This document shows positions 24,548 to 33,140 of a stretch of 41,152 bases of DNA, one piece after another. Source of the DNA: Rubripirellula obstinata (GTDB lineage Bacteria; Planctomycetota; Planctomycetia; Pirellulales; Pirellulaceae); assembly GCF_001642955.1 (NCBI RefSeq), contig NZ_LWSK01000049.1, forward strand, positions 1-41,152, given 5' to 3'. How positions within the stretch are numbered: position 1 is the first letter of the stretch; the number at the start of each line of letters is the position of its first letter. The notes below the pieces were generated by a model. It saw nothing but the letters and a program-made list of their open reading frames with translations. It was not told the origin of the DNA and searched no databases. The translations under genes were made by a program, and so were the position numbers.

Positions 24548-26069
24548 ATGCGAAAGGACTTTGACGTGAATCATTGGTGGGAAATTGAAATCCCGGATGC
24601 GGACGCTCCGCCTCTGGTGCGGGCGGTGGCGTACTACCGGCACTCGGCCCAGGACCGGCAAGAAAACTCCATCCCGATTCAGCAGGATCAGGTGCGGGCT
24701 TGGGCTCGCGAACATGGGGTCGAGATCATTCGCGAGTTTTGTGATGCGGGGCGGTCGGGGTTGAACTCCGAAGGCCGGCCTGCGTTCACGGAGATGCCAG
24801 CCGTCGCAGACAAAACAACCGAGTGGATCGCCGCGGAACGATTTTGAGTACGTGTTGTGCCTGGACGTTTCGCGGTGGGGCCGATTTCAAGACATCGACT
24901 TGTCGGCCCAGTTCTCGGCGATTTGCAAGAAGAACAAGAAGCAGGTCATCTACACGACGATCGGCAAGCCGAAAGAGAACGATCCGCTGTATCCGGTCTA
25001 CGTTCAGTTCGAGCGTTTTCGGGCGGCTCAGTACAGTCGCGAATTGAGCGATAAGGTTTGGCGTGGGTGCGTGAAGATCGCCGAGCAGGGGTATCTCGCC
25101 GGCGGCAAGCCGCCGTATGGGTTGTCACGGTTGTTGCTCGATGAGAAACGGGAACCGTTGCATGTTTTGGAAGCCGGCCAACACAAGGGCATCCAAAACC
25201 AACGGGTGACGTTGACCGAAGGGCCCCCGGAACAGGTCGCGGTGGTGCGGCGAATCTTTGAAGAGTTCGTTGAGAAGGGGCACTCGGAGTTCAAGATCGC
25301 AGAGGGGCTCAACGACGACGGGATACCGTCGCCGAGCAACGGACGTTGGGGCGCTGGCGGCGTAGTCGCCCGGCTTCGCAACGAGAAATACGCCGGGACG
25401 ATGGTCTACAACCGGACGTCGGGGAAGCTGAAGACGCCGAGTCTGCCGAACCCGGTTGAGAAATGGGTGCGGACGACGGACGCGTTCTCGGGGATCATTG
25501 AGTTTGATCTCTTTCTTCGGGCGCAGGAAATCTTCGAGAAACGCAAACAGCGGTACGACCCGGATTACATGTTGCGGGTGCTCGACGAGCTTTATCGGTC
25601 GCGTGGCATGGTGCGGCCGGGGCTGTTGCGATTGGATGACGAGCTGCCTTCGTCAGGGGCGTATTCGCGGCAGTTCGGATCGCTCGACCAAGCCTTCCAG
25701 AATCTGTTCGATGGCGAACGCGGGAAGGCTCGCGAGAACGTTCACGAACAGATCCGCGGGCACATTCCCGAGGTGACCGCTTACTCGGACTTCTTGGTGC
25801 TCGACCAGAAGCTGACCGTTTCGATCCAACCGGCGGTTCCGATTCCGCACGGCTACGAATCTTACTGGCCGATCCGCCGCGACCCTCGGCCGGTCATCGA
25901 CATGACGCTCGGCGTGCTGCTGTCCGAGCCCGCCGACTTCAACATCCTCGGCTTCATCGCTCTGCCTCGGTTCGGATCGGATTCCAAACCGATTCGCTTC
26001 ACCAGTTCATCGGTCCGCACCGAACTTTTCGGCCGGACCGATTTGCAGTTTCTTCAACAACTTCTTTAA
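24548..26069 (+). pseudogene. Large serine recombinase, frameshifted
   Basis: Two adjoining frames together make one recombinase of about 500 residues. The first (24548-24847) has the catalytic N-terminus: VAYYRHSAQDRQENSIPIQQDQVRAWAREHG and REFCDAGRSGLNSEGRPAF. The second (from ~24838) continues with NDFEYVLCLDVSRWGRFQDID, the helix EFERFRAAQYSRELSDKVWRG, and a recombinase domain with GYLAGGKPPYG and RLRNEKYAGTMVYNR. The switch falls at 24820-24838, where WIA(A)RNDFE would be restored by removing one G. A clean single-base shift could also be a sequencing error. The last ~150 residues (DDELPSSGAYSRQFGSLDQAFQ...) match the C-terminal part of planctomycete recombinases that lie before ParB-like genes. 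The ParB-like gene starts 15 bases after the stop. Confidence 0.8.
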
Positions 26070-26084
26070 CGGAGACACACAACC

Positions 26085-26486
26085 ATGGAACCACTCAACA
26101 ACATTTGCCCGATCGCCAATCGACGGTACGAGGACGGGCCGATCGACAAGGTGAAGGTGATCAATTCGCGGAACCGCGACCAAGAACAATTCGACATGAA
26201 CGTCGAAAGCATCGAGGGCGTCGGATTGATGAAACCGATCCGCGTCAACGACAAGTTTCTCGAATCGACCGGCAAGTACGAATTGATCTGCGGCGAGGGC
26301 CGGTTGCTGGCCCACAAACAACTCGGCAAGACGCATGTGTCGGCCGAGGTGGTGACCTGCACTCGGAAGGAGGCACTGCTGCAATCGCTGATCGAGAACA
26401 TCGCTCGGACCAAACCCGGAAGCATGGATTTTGCGAGGGAAACTACTCTTCTTCCGACATCGACCTTCGCAATTCAGCCAAAATAG
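26085..26486 (+). pseudogene. ParB-like nuclease-domain protein, 3' truncated
   Basis: From the ATG the first ~118 residues are a ParB/Spo0J N-terminal domain: DKVKVINSRNRDQEQFDMNVESIEGVGLMKPIRV, LICGEGRLLAHKQLG and LLQSLIENIARTKPG. Homology ends at MDFARE (~26440). The remaining residues (TTLLPTSTFAIQPK) are simply the other strand of the protease gene that ends at 26443. The HTH half of ParB, which normally follows, is missing. An ACGGAGAC box precedes the ATG. It was probably part of a recombinase-ParB operon before the protease segment arrived. Confidence 0.75.
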
Positions 26487-27918
26487 TCGGACCGAACATT
26501 TTGATTCGCTTAGCTTCGCGTCTTGCCCACGAACGATCTCCCGTTCGTAGTTTTGATAGCTCGACTGCAACTGCCCTATTTTCACCAACTTTGAGTAGCT
26601 GTATGTGTGTTTCGTTAATGTTCACGGCGATCGCTTCTGTCTCGAATTTCCCGGTTGTATCGGTGAATACTCGACGAAGCCGTAGCATGACAGAAATCAG
26701 GGCATATTCATTGTGGATTTCCAACAACTCGTTTGTGCTGAATAGCTCAAACAAAGGGACAAGCGATATTTCAAAAAGGGTCTTTCCACCCTTCGATTGA
26801 TAGGGGAGCGATTTGCCAACAAAAAAGACTCCTTCTAAATTGACATTGGAGATCGGATCAACGCCAAGTTTTGCCTTCAGTTCATTTGCATCAAGGTCAG
26901 ATCGCACCATCTTGCACATTGCTCCGTCAACTTGGTAGAGCAAACCGCCCTGTTGAATTTGAACGAGCGTCGAATTCGCCCGAAGTCGAACAACATCACC
27001 AAAGGTCGCTTTGCTGATCTGACCAATTGGCAAGATTGCTTGAAGCGCCTTGTATGGATCTTCGGTTGAAGTAATCGGGTCTGCTACCACCTTGCTTTCG
27101 TTCAAAATCACGAAGAGCTTATCGGATAGCTTTTGTTTCAGCTCAATTAACTGTGATTGAAACACTTCAGGCGATGGTTCAACCGATACCTGCTGTCCGG
27201 GTGATGGCTGGCCCCTATTGGGCGAACTTAGAAGCGGAAATTTCGTTAGTTCATTTGTCGATGCGAGCTTGACTGCTTTTAGAATTTCAATACTCGAAAT
27301 TGCGAAGTTCAGATTTTGGCTTCCGTCGCCACCGAGATAGAAACTGTTCATGCCGACGACCGTTCCGTCAGCTGTGACGAGCGGTCCGCCACTATTTCCT
27401 GGAGAGATGGCCGCATCGGTCTGAATCCAGTTTGCGTCTAACTCGCGGTCGATACCTTTAAAGTGATCGCCCATGAAGGAAGTATCACGCAGAGCGCTAA
27501 CAATTCCTTTTGAAATCGAGAATTCTAATCCTTTTGGATTGCCAAACGCGATCGCAGTTTGGCCCTGCCTCGGCAAAGCCTCCGCCAAATCAATCGAGAG
27601 CATCAGTTCTTCGCGTGTCTTTACCCGCAGAATTGCTATATCTCGGTTGACGTCCTTGTAGAGCAATCCCTCGGCCGGAGCAAATACATCACCATTGAAT
27701 TTGATCAGTACGGTCGCCGCCCCATCAACGACATGCCAATTTGTGACGATCATTTCATCGTTTACGATGAATCCGGTTCCCGAGCCTGAATCTGTCTGTA
27801 GAAATACAACTGACTTCCCGACTCTCTCTGCCATTTCGACAAGTGGCTCGCCTCCGCTGATTGGAGGTAACGCAGAGAGGATTAAAAAAACGATTAGGAC
27901 AGAGGCTTTCAGGTTCAT
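26443..27918 (-). CDS. Secreted trypsin-like (DegP-type) serine protease with SHD1-like C-terminus
   Basis: This 491-residue exported protease starts with a signal peptide (MNLKASVLIVFLILSALPP...). The catalytic triad is visible: His in IVTNWHVVDG (~62), Asp in NRDIAILRV (~91) and Ser in DAAISPGNSGGPL (~173). No PDZ domain follows. Instead there is a linker and a region of unknown function (~250-430). The final ~60 residues (RVFTDTTGKFETEAIAV...HIQLLKVGENRAVAVELSKLRTGDRSWARRE) match the SHD1-like domain often attached to planctomycete secreted proteins. The gene lies on the opposite strand to its neighbours and is more AT-leaning than they are. Its 3' end touches the truncated ParB-like gene, and its 5' side abuts a repeat-protein gene that lacks an intact start. 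Confidence 0.88.
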   Translation of the reverse strand: MNLKASVLIVFLILSALPPISGGEPLVEMAERVGKSVVFLQTDSGSGTGFIVNDEMIVTNWHVVDGAATVLIKFNGDVFAPAEGLLYKDVNRDIAILRVKTREELMLSIDLAEALPRQGQTAIAFGNPKGLEFSISKGIVSALRDTSFMGDHFKGIDRELDANWIQTDAAISPGNSGGPLVTADGTVVGMNSFYLGGDGSQNLNFAISSIEILKAVKLASTNELTKFPLLSSPNRGQPSPGQQVSVEPSPEVFQSQLIELKQKLSDKLFVILNESKVVADPITSTEDPYKALQAILPIGQISKATFGDVVRLRANSTLVQIQQGGLLYQVDGAMCKMVRSDLDANELKAKLGVDPISNVNLEGVFFVGKSLPYQSKGGKTLFEISLVPLFELFSTNELLEIHNEYALISVMLRLRRVFTDTTGKFETEAIAVNINETHIQLLKVGENRAVAVELSKLRTGDRSWARREAKRIKMFGPTILAELRRSMSEEE

Positions 27919-27961
27919 TTTGCCCTCGGCAGTTAGCGCAGCCTGGTCCAGAACTAGTTTA

Positions 27962-28105
27962 AATCAGGAAAGGCTTGGCGGCAACGCTCCGGCGGCGGGC
28001 CATCCGCGTCCGCCGATGGGCAAGCTGTCGGCAGAAGAGGTTGTCGCGACGATTCGAGGCCACTTTGCCGGCGGCGGCGACGCCGTAGAACTTCGGTGAG
28101 ACGAG
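27962..28105 (+). pseudogene. 5' remnant of the repeat-protein gene, ends at in-frame TGA
   Basis: In the same frame as the following gene, LSAEEVVATIRGHFAGGGDAVELR is followed by TGA at 28097, then DEMFYRSARRRFESWLNACEAAG. Read through the stop, this makes one complete ~54-residue repeat like the eight downstream. The TGA therefore appears to be a nonsense mutation near the 5' end, and sequence before ~27990 no longer looks like the family. Confidence 0.55.
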
Positions 28106-29065
28106 ATGTTTTATCGGTCGGCGAGGCGTCGCTTTGAATCGTGGCTGAACGCTTGCGAGGCGGCAGGCGTTTCGGTGAAACGTGTGAGACGATGGATGCC
28201 AGAGAAGGTGATCCAACCCATTCTCGAACGTCAGGTGGATGGTTTGGATCTGCACAAAACGTGGCGTGAAGACAAGTCGCTGTTTCGCGGAGCTTGTCTG
28301 CACTTCGGAGGTTGGCGAAACGCGATGCGAGTTGCCGGCTTTGAGCCGATCAAGGCAGAGCGGTGGAGCAAGCAACGGATCATTGGCCGACTGAGGGCAT
28401 GGGGCGAACGATCCGGCGAAACGGATCTGGGCACTAGCGACCAGGCTTTGTCTTCCGCCGCCTGCCGGTTCTTCGGAAGCCACGACGCCGCGTTTGAAGC
28501 TGCCGGGATTGAGTCACCGGCACGACGCTGGACGAAGGAACGTGTTGTCGCCACCATCCAAGACCGTTTCATCGCCGGCGAAGCGTCCGATCGAATCGGA
28601 TTTGGCGACGAGAAACTTGCAAGTGCGGCGTACCGGCACTTCGGTTCTTGGCCAGCGGCCGTCGAGGCGGCCGGGTTGATCGACAAGGTGACGTTCAAAC
28701 CACAGCTTCGGCGATGGAATCAACAACGAGTGATCGCGGAGATTCGAGCTTGGCATGACTCCGGACATCGGCTCGCCGAGGTCAGCCGTAAGTACCAAGC
28801 GTTATTTCATGCGGCGCGAACGCACTTTGGCACTTGGAACAAAGCCATCATCGCCGCGGACCTCGAACCGGAACGACGCTTTTACACGAAAGCAGAGATC
28901 CTCGACATGATTCGGCAAAGACATGAGGCCGGCGAATCGCTCAGCAGCGGACATCCCGACGTTCGCAACCTCGCGATGCTCACCGTTCGGCATTTCGGAA
29001 CGTGGCGAAAGGGATTGGCCGCCGCCGGCGTGGTTCAATTCGGACGAAAGAAGGTGGCGTCATGA
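28106..29065 (+). CDS. Protein of tandem 'homing endonuclease associated' repeats
   Basis: This 319-residue protein is made of one half repeat and five full repeats of ~54 residues with the pattern W..E.V...IR.....G..L......D..L..AA.RHFGSW..A..AAG. Examples are RRWTKERVVATIQDRF...AYRHFGSWPAAVEAAGL and RRWNQQRVIAEIRAWH...ARTHFGTWNKAIIAADL. These repeats are known as DNA-binding additions to HNH homing endonucleases. No HNH nuclease is present here, so the protein is probably a stand-alone DNA-binding array. The ATG at 28106 is the first after an in-frame stop. The next gene, of the same type, overlaps by ATGA. The role is unknown; location beside recombinases suggests a mobile-element function. 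Confidence 0.7.
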   Translation: MFYRSARRRFESWLNACEAAGVSVKRVRRWMPEKVIQPILERQVDGLDLHKTWREDKSLFRGACLHFGGWRNAMRVAGFEPIKAERWSKQRIIGRLRAWGERSGETDLGTSDQALSSAACRFFGSHDAAFEAAGIESPARRWTKERVVATIQDRFIAGEASDRIGFGDEKLASAAYRHFGSWPAAVEAAGLIDKVTFKPQLRRWNQQRVIAEIRAWHDSGHRLAEVSRKYQALFHAARTHFGTWNKAIIAADLEPERRFYTKAEILDMIRQRHEAGESLSSGHPDVRNLAMLTVRHFGTWRKGLAAAGVVQFGRKKVAS

Positions 29066-29604
29066 TTCGCGAAGCCATCATCCGCAAGATTGTTGAACGA
29101 GACCTCGCCGGCGAGAGTTTGCTCGAAGACGAAGTCCGCTCTGACGACGAACTCTTGCACGCTGCCGCGATCGAAGACTTCGGTTCGTGGGAGACCGCAC
29201 TGGAATACTCCGGCGTCCGTGCCCGCGACGTTGGCCGCAGTCGCGAGCTAACGCCCGAGCGGACCGCACAACAACTCCGCCGTCTGTGTACGACAGGCTA
29301 CGACCTGGCGGCCAAGGTGAACCGATCCCGCAACCGACCGCTCTACGAAGCCGCGCTGCGTCACCACGGCACCTGGCGAGCCGCCCTGACCGCTGCCGGC
29401 ATCAACCTCGCCAACGTCTCCCGCCGCCGGCCGGAAAACTTCGACCGAGAAACAATGATTCTCTGGATCCGGCAACGCGAAGCCGCCGGCCAGTCATTGG
29501 TCTACAGCGAAGTGTGCCTCGAAAACCGAGACAAAGCGATGGCGATCCGACGAACGTTTGGAAGTTGGTCCAAAGCGATGGAGGCGGCAAACATTGCCGA
29601 TTGA
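29062..29604 (+). CDS. Second protein of tandem 'homing endonuclease associated' repeats
   Basis: This 180-residue protein carries three further repeats of the same family: REAIIRKIVERDLAGESLLED...DFGSWETALEYSGV, TPERTAQQLRRLCTTG...HHGTWRAALTAAGI and DRETMILWIRQREAAG...TFGSWSKAMEAANI. It starts at an ATG overlapping the previous stop (ATGA), so both are made together. Splitting of one longer array into two genes is plausible. No catalytic motif is visible. Confidence 0.7.
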   Translation: MIREAIIRKIVERDLAGESLLEDEVRSDDELLHAAAIEDFGSWETALEYSGVRARDVGRSRELTPERTAQQLRRLCTTGYDLAAKVNRSRNRPLYEAALRHHGTWRAALTAAGINLANVSRRRPENFDRETMILWIRQREAAGQSLVYSEVCLENRDKAMAIRRTFGSWSKAMEAANIAD

Positions 29605-29769
29605 ATGAGTCTGTGTTGCTCAAGCCAGACGGATTCCTGATCCTCAAACGAAAAATTCTTTTCGGAAAGTTCCCTTTGGTTTCCCAATCGGGATCGGGTC
29701 GCGGCATAGGGGTGATGTGGTTGCCGAGGTGGCAATCTTGCGATTCACCGACCTGAGAAGGAAATTCCG

Positions 29770-30027
29770 ATGGCTTTCAAATATCGGCCTGGATTCAGTT
29801 GCCCGTCGCTTGCTCCTGATGTGGAGCTCGAAATGATTCGACGTTTGGTTTGGCAGGAGCTAGATCGAAGGGACCAACTGTTGGTTCACTTGCTGATCGC
29901 TAGTTTCCATAGCTGGCATGACGTTTACAAACAGATCGTGATCGAAGAACTCAACGCGAGCTACTGCTCGAATCAAGCAACAAAACGAGCCTCAACCGAT
30001 CCGCCCAACGTCGCCGGGACCGATTGA
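29770..30027 (+). CDS. Small hypothetical protein
   Basis: This 85-residue frame has an ATG preceded by GAGAAGGAAATTCCG, a good ribosome binding site. The middle (DVELEMIRRLVWQELDRRDQLLVHLLIASFHSWHDVYKQIVIEEL) looks like two amphipathic helices. I do not recognise it. It lies alone between the repeat-protein genes and a convergent phosphoesterase gene. A real but unknown gene seems more likely than chance. Confidence 0.45.
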   Translation: MAFKYRPGFSCPSLAPDVELEMIRRLVWQELDRRDQLLVHLLIASFHSWHDVYKQIVIEELNASYCSNQATKRASTDPPNVAGTD

Positions 30028-30057
30028 TAGCTTGGCACCTGCGAGGGGGCCGTTGCC

Positions 30058-30750
30058 CTACAACTCGGACAACATCATCCGTCGCGTCTCACCGGACTGG
30101 TTGGCTTGCCAGATTTCGCCGGTGGCGGGGTCGAGGCACGTGAGCCAGCCGTCGGGTTTGTAGGCTCCGGTGTCGATGCAGATCGCGTTGCCGTTGGTGG
30201 CGGGTCGGCCGGTGGATTGGATCTTGTGGCCGCAGACCATGGTCTTGCCGGAGACGTGCCGCGGGAAGTTGTCCGAGTAGCCGCCCCAGTGAAGGAGGTA
30301 ATCGGATTGCTCGGCGATCGGCAGCGACGGATCGAGGCTGGCGTGGACGAAGATGTGGGTTTCGGTCTCGTAGGTCGAGACGAGTTTGTCGAACAGAAAC
30401 TCCCAGTGCGTCAGCGGGATGTCTTCCAAGCCGGCGACGTCGTCTTCGTCCTCGGCGTATGACTCGAGTGTTTCCCGGCCGCCGAATTTGAACCAACGAT
30501 GGCGTTCACTCTCGATCCTGCGGCCTTCCATCAGCATGACTTCGTGGTTGCCCTTGAGCGAGACGAGCCGGCCGGCTTTGTTGAACTCGAGTAACCAATC
30601 GAGCACGCCACGCGAATCCGGGCCGCGGTCGATGTAGTCGCCCAGCGTCACCAGCACGTCGTCGTCGTCCCGCAGGCCGACAAATTCAACGAGCGTTTGC
30701 AGGGCGTCCAGGCAGCCGTGGATGTCGCCGATGGCGAGGTGTCGTGGCAT
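30058..30750 (-). CDS. Calcineurin-like Ser/Thr or Ap4A-type phosphoesterase
   Basis: This 230-residue metallophosphoesterase has all the metal-binding blocks of the PPP family: IGDIHGC (~7), LGDYIDRGPDSRG (~36), LKGNHEVML (~65), the His of HIFVHASL (~133) and VCGHK (~168). Length and layout fit the bacterial PrpA/ApaH-like group, which hydrolyses phosphoproteins or diadenosine tetraphosphate; the substrate cannot be told from sequence. It is cytoplasmic. The ATG at 30750 reads MPRHLAIGDIHG, the usual family start. Confidence 0.9.
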   Translation of the reverse strand: MPRHLAIGDIHGCLDALQTLVEFVGLRDDDDVLVTLGDYIDRGPDSRGVLDWLLEFNKAGRLVSLKGNHEVMLMEGRRIESERHRWFKFGGRETLESYAEDEDDVAGLEDIPLTHWEFLFDKLVSTYETETHIFVHASLDPSLPIAEQSDYLLHWGGYSDNFPRHVSGKTMVCGHKIQSTGRPATNGNAICIDTGAYKPDGWLTCLDPATGEIWQANQSGETRRMMLSEL

Positions 30751-31055
30751 GGGAACTCCCTAAATGAGTGGCAAACGTCGACCGAAATTTTACGCGAGAA
30801 TCGACATAACCCGAATTGGCGTTGTTTTGTTCGCGTCACTCACCGAGCGGAACCTTGGGGGGTCGTCTCGGGAGAGCGATGCAGACGGGTGTTTACCCGA
30901 AACGGCCGAGGGACTGAGAGGTCTGAGAGAACGGGCGAAAACACTCGAAAACGGGGCCGGTCCATTACCCGGCGTGGCGACGGCCGGCGAGAGAATCGCG
31001 GTTCTGAGAAACTGGCCGATGGGCAGAAATGCCGTGAAATACTGGGCAAAAAACG

Positions 31056-31088
31056 AAAAAAGCCGCCGTGGGAGCCACGACGGCTTTT
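31056..31088 (-). terminator. Rho-independent terminator downstream of the reductase gene
   Basis: On the minus strand GCCGTCGTGG-CTC-CCACGGCGGC forms a 10-bp stem with one mismatch, followed by six T. Read on the plus strand it is followed by four T, so it may work in both directions. It lies ~245 bases past the reductase stop. The rest of 30751-31333 shows no gene. Confidence 0.7.
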
Positions 31089-31333
31089 CGTTTACTGGAG
31101 GGTCGGAAATTGTTCCAACCAAACAGAGAAGTTGATTGCCGGTCACACTTTTCAAATGCTGGGATTTGAGAGGGGTGGAGAGAGACTTGGGGCGATCATT
31201 GGCCGAATTTCTTTGCGGGTGAGAGAGTGGTTTCTTTGAGTTTTGGGCGAAAAGTTTTGTTGGTATGGGAACTGCCGTGGGGCGGATTTGTGATCTTTGA
31301 GAGCGGTTGGATTTCGATTGGGACGGTCGTTGC

Positions 31334-32434
31334 TTATGCGTTTTCGGAGTACGTGGGGAAGCTTGTGTAGCCTTCGGCTCCGGCGGGGGTGTACCAGTCG
31401 CTGACTTCGGCGTCGGGGGCGAGGGGGTAGTTGTTTCGGTATCGCTCGACGAGGTCGGGGTTGCTGATGTACGGGCGCCCGATGGCGATCATGTCGGCGT
31501 GGCCTTCGTCGACGGCGGTCTCGGCGGTGGACTTGTCGTAGCCGCAGTTGCCAATCAGTGGACCCGAGAAGACTTTGCGGAATTCGGGCAACGTCATTGG
31601 TTCGCCGAGTTCGTGGAAGCCGAACGCGAGTCCGTCCATGATGTGTAGGTAGGCGAGGTCGTGTTGGTTGAGTTGGCTCGCGGCATAGGTGAACTGTTCG
31701 CGGTAGTCGGGGCTGCCCATGTCGTTGAACGCGCCGTTGGGTGAGAAGCGGACGCCGATGCGGTTGGAATTCCAAACTGTTTTGACTGCCGAGACGACTT
31801 CATCGAGTAATCGGTAGCGGTTCTCGATGCTGCCTCCGTAGGCGTCTTCGCGGTGGTTCGTTTTGCTTTGCATGAACGTGTCGAGTAGGTATCCGTTGGC
31901 GCTGTGGATCTCGATGCCGTCGAAGCCTGCGTCTTTGCCGCGTTGGGCGGCGAGTCGGTATTGCTCGACGACGCCCGGTAGTTCGCTGGTTTCGAGGGCA
32001 CGCGGTGTCTCGTGGTCTTCTTTGCCCTTGGGCGTGTGAATGTATTCGGCGTTGATCTTGATGGCGGATGGGGCGACGTGTTTTTCGCCGTTGTGAAAGC
32101 TGGGGTGCGATGCTCGACCGCAATGCCACAGTTGCAAGAACACTTTGCTGCCGGCTTGGTGGATCGCTTCGGTGACAAGCTTCCAGCCCTTGACCATCGC
32201 GTCGGTGTAGATACCGGGCGATTCGTTCCAGCCATTGGCCTGTGGCGAAATCGTGGTCGCTTCGGTGATGACGAGTCCCGCGCCCGATCGTTGGGCGTAG
32301 TACTCCGCCATCATTCCGTTGGGCACACGCTCGACGCCGGCACGCGCTCGCGTCATCGGAGCCAGTGCCACTCGATTGGCCAGCTTCATGCCTTGCATTT
32401 CAAACGGTTGATACAGCTTCGATGTGTCACTCAT
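31334..32434 (-). CDS. Old Yellow Enzyme family alkene reductase (NemA/XenB-like)
   Basis: This 366-residue FMN-dependent enoate or alkene reductase uses NAD(P)H to reduce activated C=C bonds or nitro groups. It has LYQPFEMQGMKLANRVALAPMTRARA (~7), GAGLVITEATTISPQ (~51), FLQLWHCGRASH (~99), the substrate-binding His-Asn pair in GIEIHSANGYLLDTFMQ (~178), YGGSIENRYRLLDEV (~202) and the phosphate-binding end DMIAIGRPYISNPDLVERYR (~317). Length and motifs are complete, so the enzyme should be active. The gene stands alone, flanked by recombinase-type regions. Confidence 0.93.
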   Translation of the reverse strand: MSDTSKLYQPFEMQGMKLANRVALAPMTRARAGVERVPNGMMAEYYAQRSGAGLVITEATTISPQANGWNESPGIYTDAMVKGWKLVTEAIHQAGSKVFLQLWHCGRASHPSFHNGEKHVAPSAIKINAEYIHTPKGKEDHETPRALETSELPGVVEQYRLAAQRGKDAGFDGIEIHSANGYLLDTFMQSKTNHREDAYGGSIENRYRLLDEVVSAVKTVWNSNRIGVRFSPNGAFNDMGSPDYREQFTYAASQLNQHDLAYLHIMDGLAFGFHELGEPMTLPEFRKVFSGPLIGNCGYDKSTAETAVDEGHADMIAIGRPYISNPDLVERYRNNYPLAPDAEVSDWYTPAGAEGYTSFPTYSENA

Positions 32435-32616
32435 GGTTAGTTCGTTCTCGTGGTGTGGTTTGGTTGGCGGCGTTCGTCGGCCGAAAGTCTATCAAAAGAA
32501 TTTCTTTCCTCCGATTGGGCTGGGAAACGCGGGGCTTGACGTTTGGAAACGGTGTTGGTCGGAGAGAGAGGTGCGCAGGGAATCGGGCTAACGGGTTATG
32601 TGACTAGGGGCGGGTG

Positions 32617-32904
32617 ATGGGTCGCTCGCGTTTGGTTGGCTCGTGGGAGGTGCTTGGTTTGTTGAATCGGATGAAGGGGGAGGCGGTTGCGTTGTCGCCG
32701 GATGATCGGCGGCGGGCGGTCGCGGAAGTTTTGTCGCGCGGTGTGGTGCGTTGGCGGAAGTGTTGTTTGATGAACCGGGCGGATGGTGGGGAAGACGCCC
32801 CGATAGACGGACCTGTTTCGGAAATCTCTCGCGACTCTTTGGCGGAGCGGCTTGATCCGCGTGCCGCTGGACCGCTCTCTGTGGACGAACGTCGGTGCGT
32901 TTGA
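32617..32904 (+). CDS. Possible small protein ahead of recombinase cassette
   Basis: This 95-residue frame from ATG begins MGRSRLVGSWEVLGLLNRMKGEAV. A helix-like stretch LSPDDRRRAVAEVLSRGVVRWRKC is the most protein-like part. No ribosome binding site or known family is seen, and a longer frame exists on the other strand. It is listed because it lies in line with the recombinase cassette; it may be spurious. Confidence 0.25.
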   Translation: MGRSRLVGSWEVLGLLNRMKGEAVALSPDDRRRAVAEVLSRGVVRWRKCCLMNRADGGEDAPIDGPVSEISRDSLAERLDPRAAGPLSVDERRCV

Positions 32905-32948
32905 GAACGCCGACGGTGGATTCCATTCTTCTACAGAGAGATTTGCAA

Positions 32949-33140
32949 ATGAACATGAACAACGCTCGATCAGAGCGGCTCGCGACGCTGTTGGCTCGCG
33001 GGCTTTCACGGATTCGTAAGCGAGAGGGTGAAAATTGGGCTGTGGCGAATCGGGTTCTCGATTTGCCAACCGATGCACCGGAGACACGCGAAACGGATGT
33101 CTCGGTTCCGTGCCAACAGGAGGATCGCGATGAGTCCTGA
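32949..33140 (+). CDS. Small protein of recombinase cassette
   Basis: This 63-residue protein begins MNMNNARSERLATLLARGLSRIRKREG. It overlaps the start of the DUF2924 gene by 11 bases and is therefore probably co-translated with it. I recall short proteins with RSERLA.LLA.GL near DUF2924 genes in planctomycetes, but its role is unknown. The charged N-terminus could bind DNA. Confidence 0.55.
   Translation: MNMNNARSERLATLLARGLSRIRKREGENWAVANRVLDLPTDAPETRETDVSVPCQQEDRDES

Noticed and set aside
30751-31333. tRNA or riboswitch in the gene-free stretch
   Set aside because: No cloverleaf or known aptamer pattern was found; only the terminator hairpin is supported.
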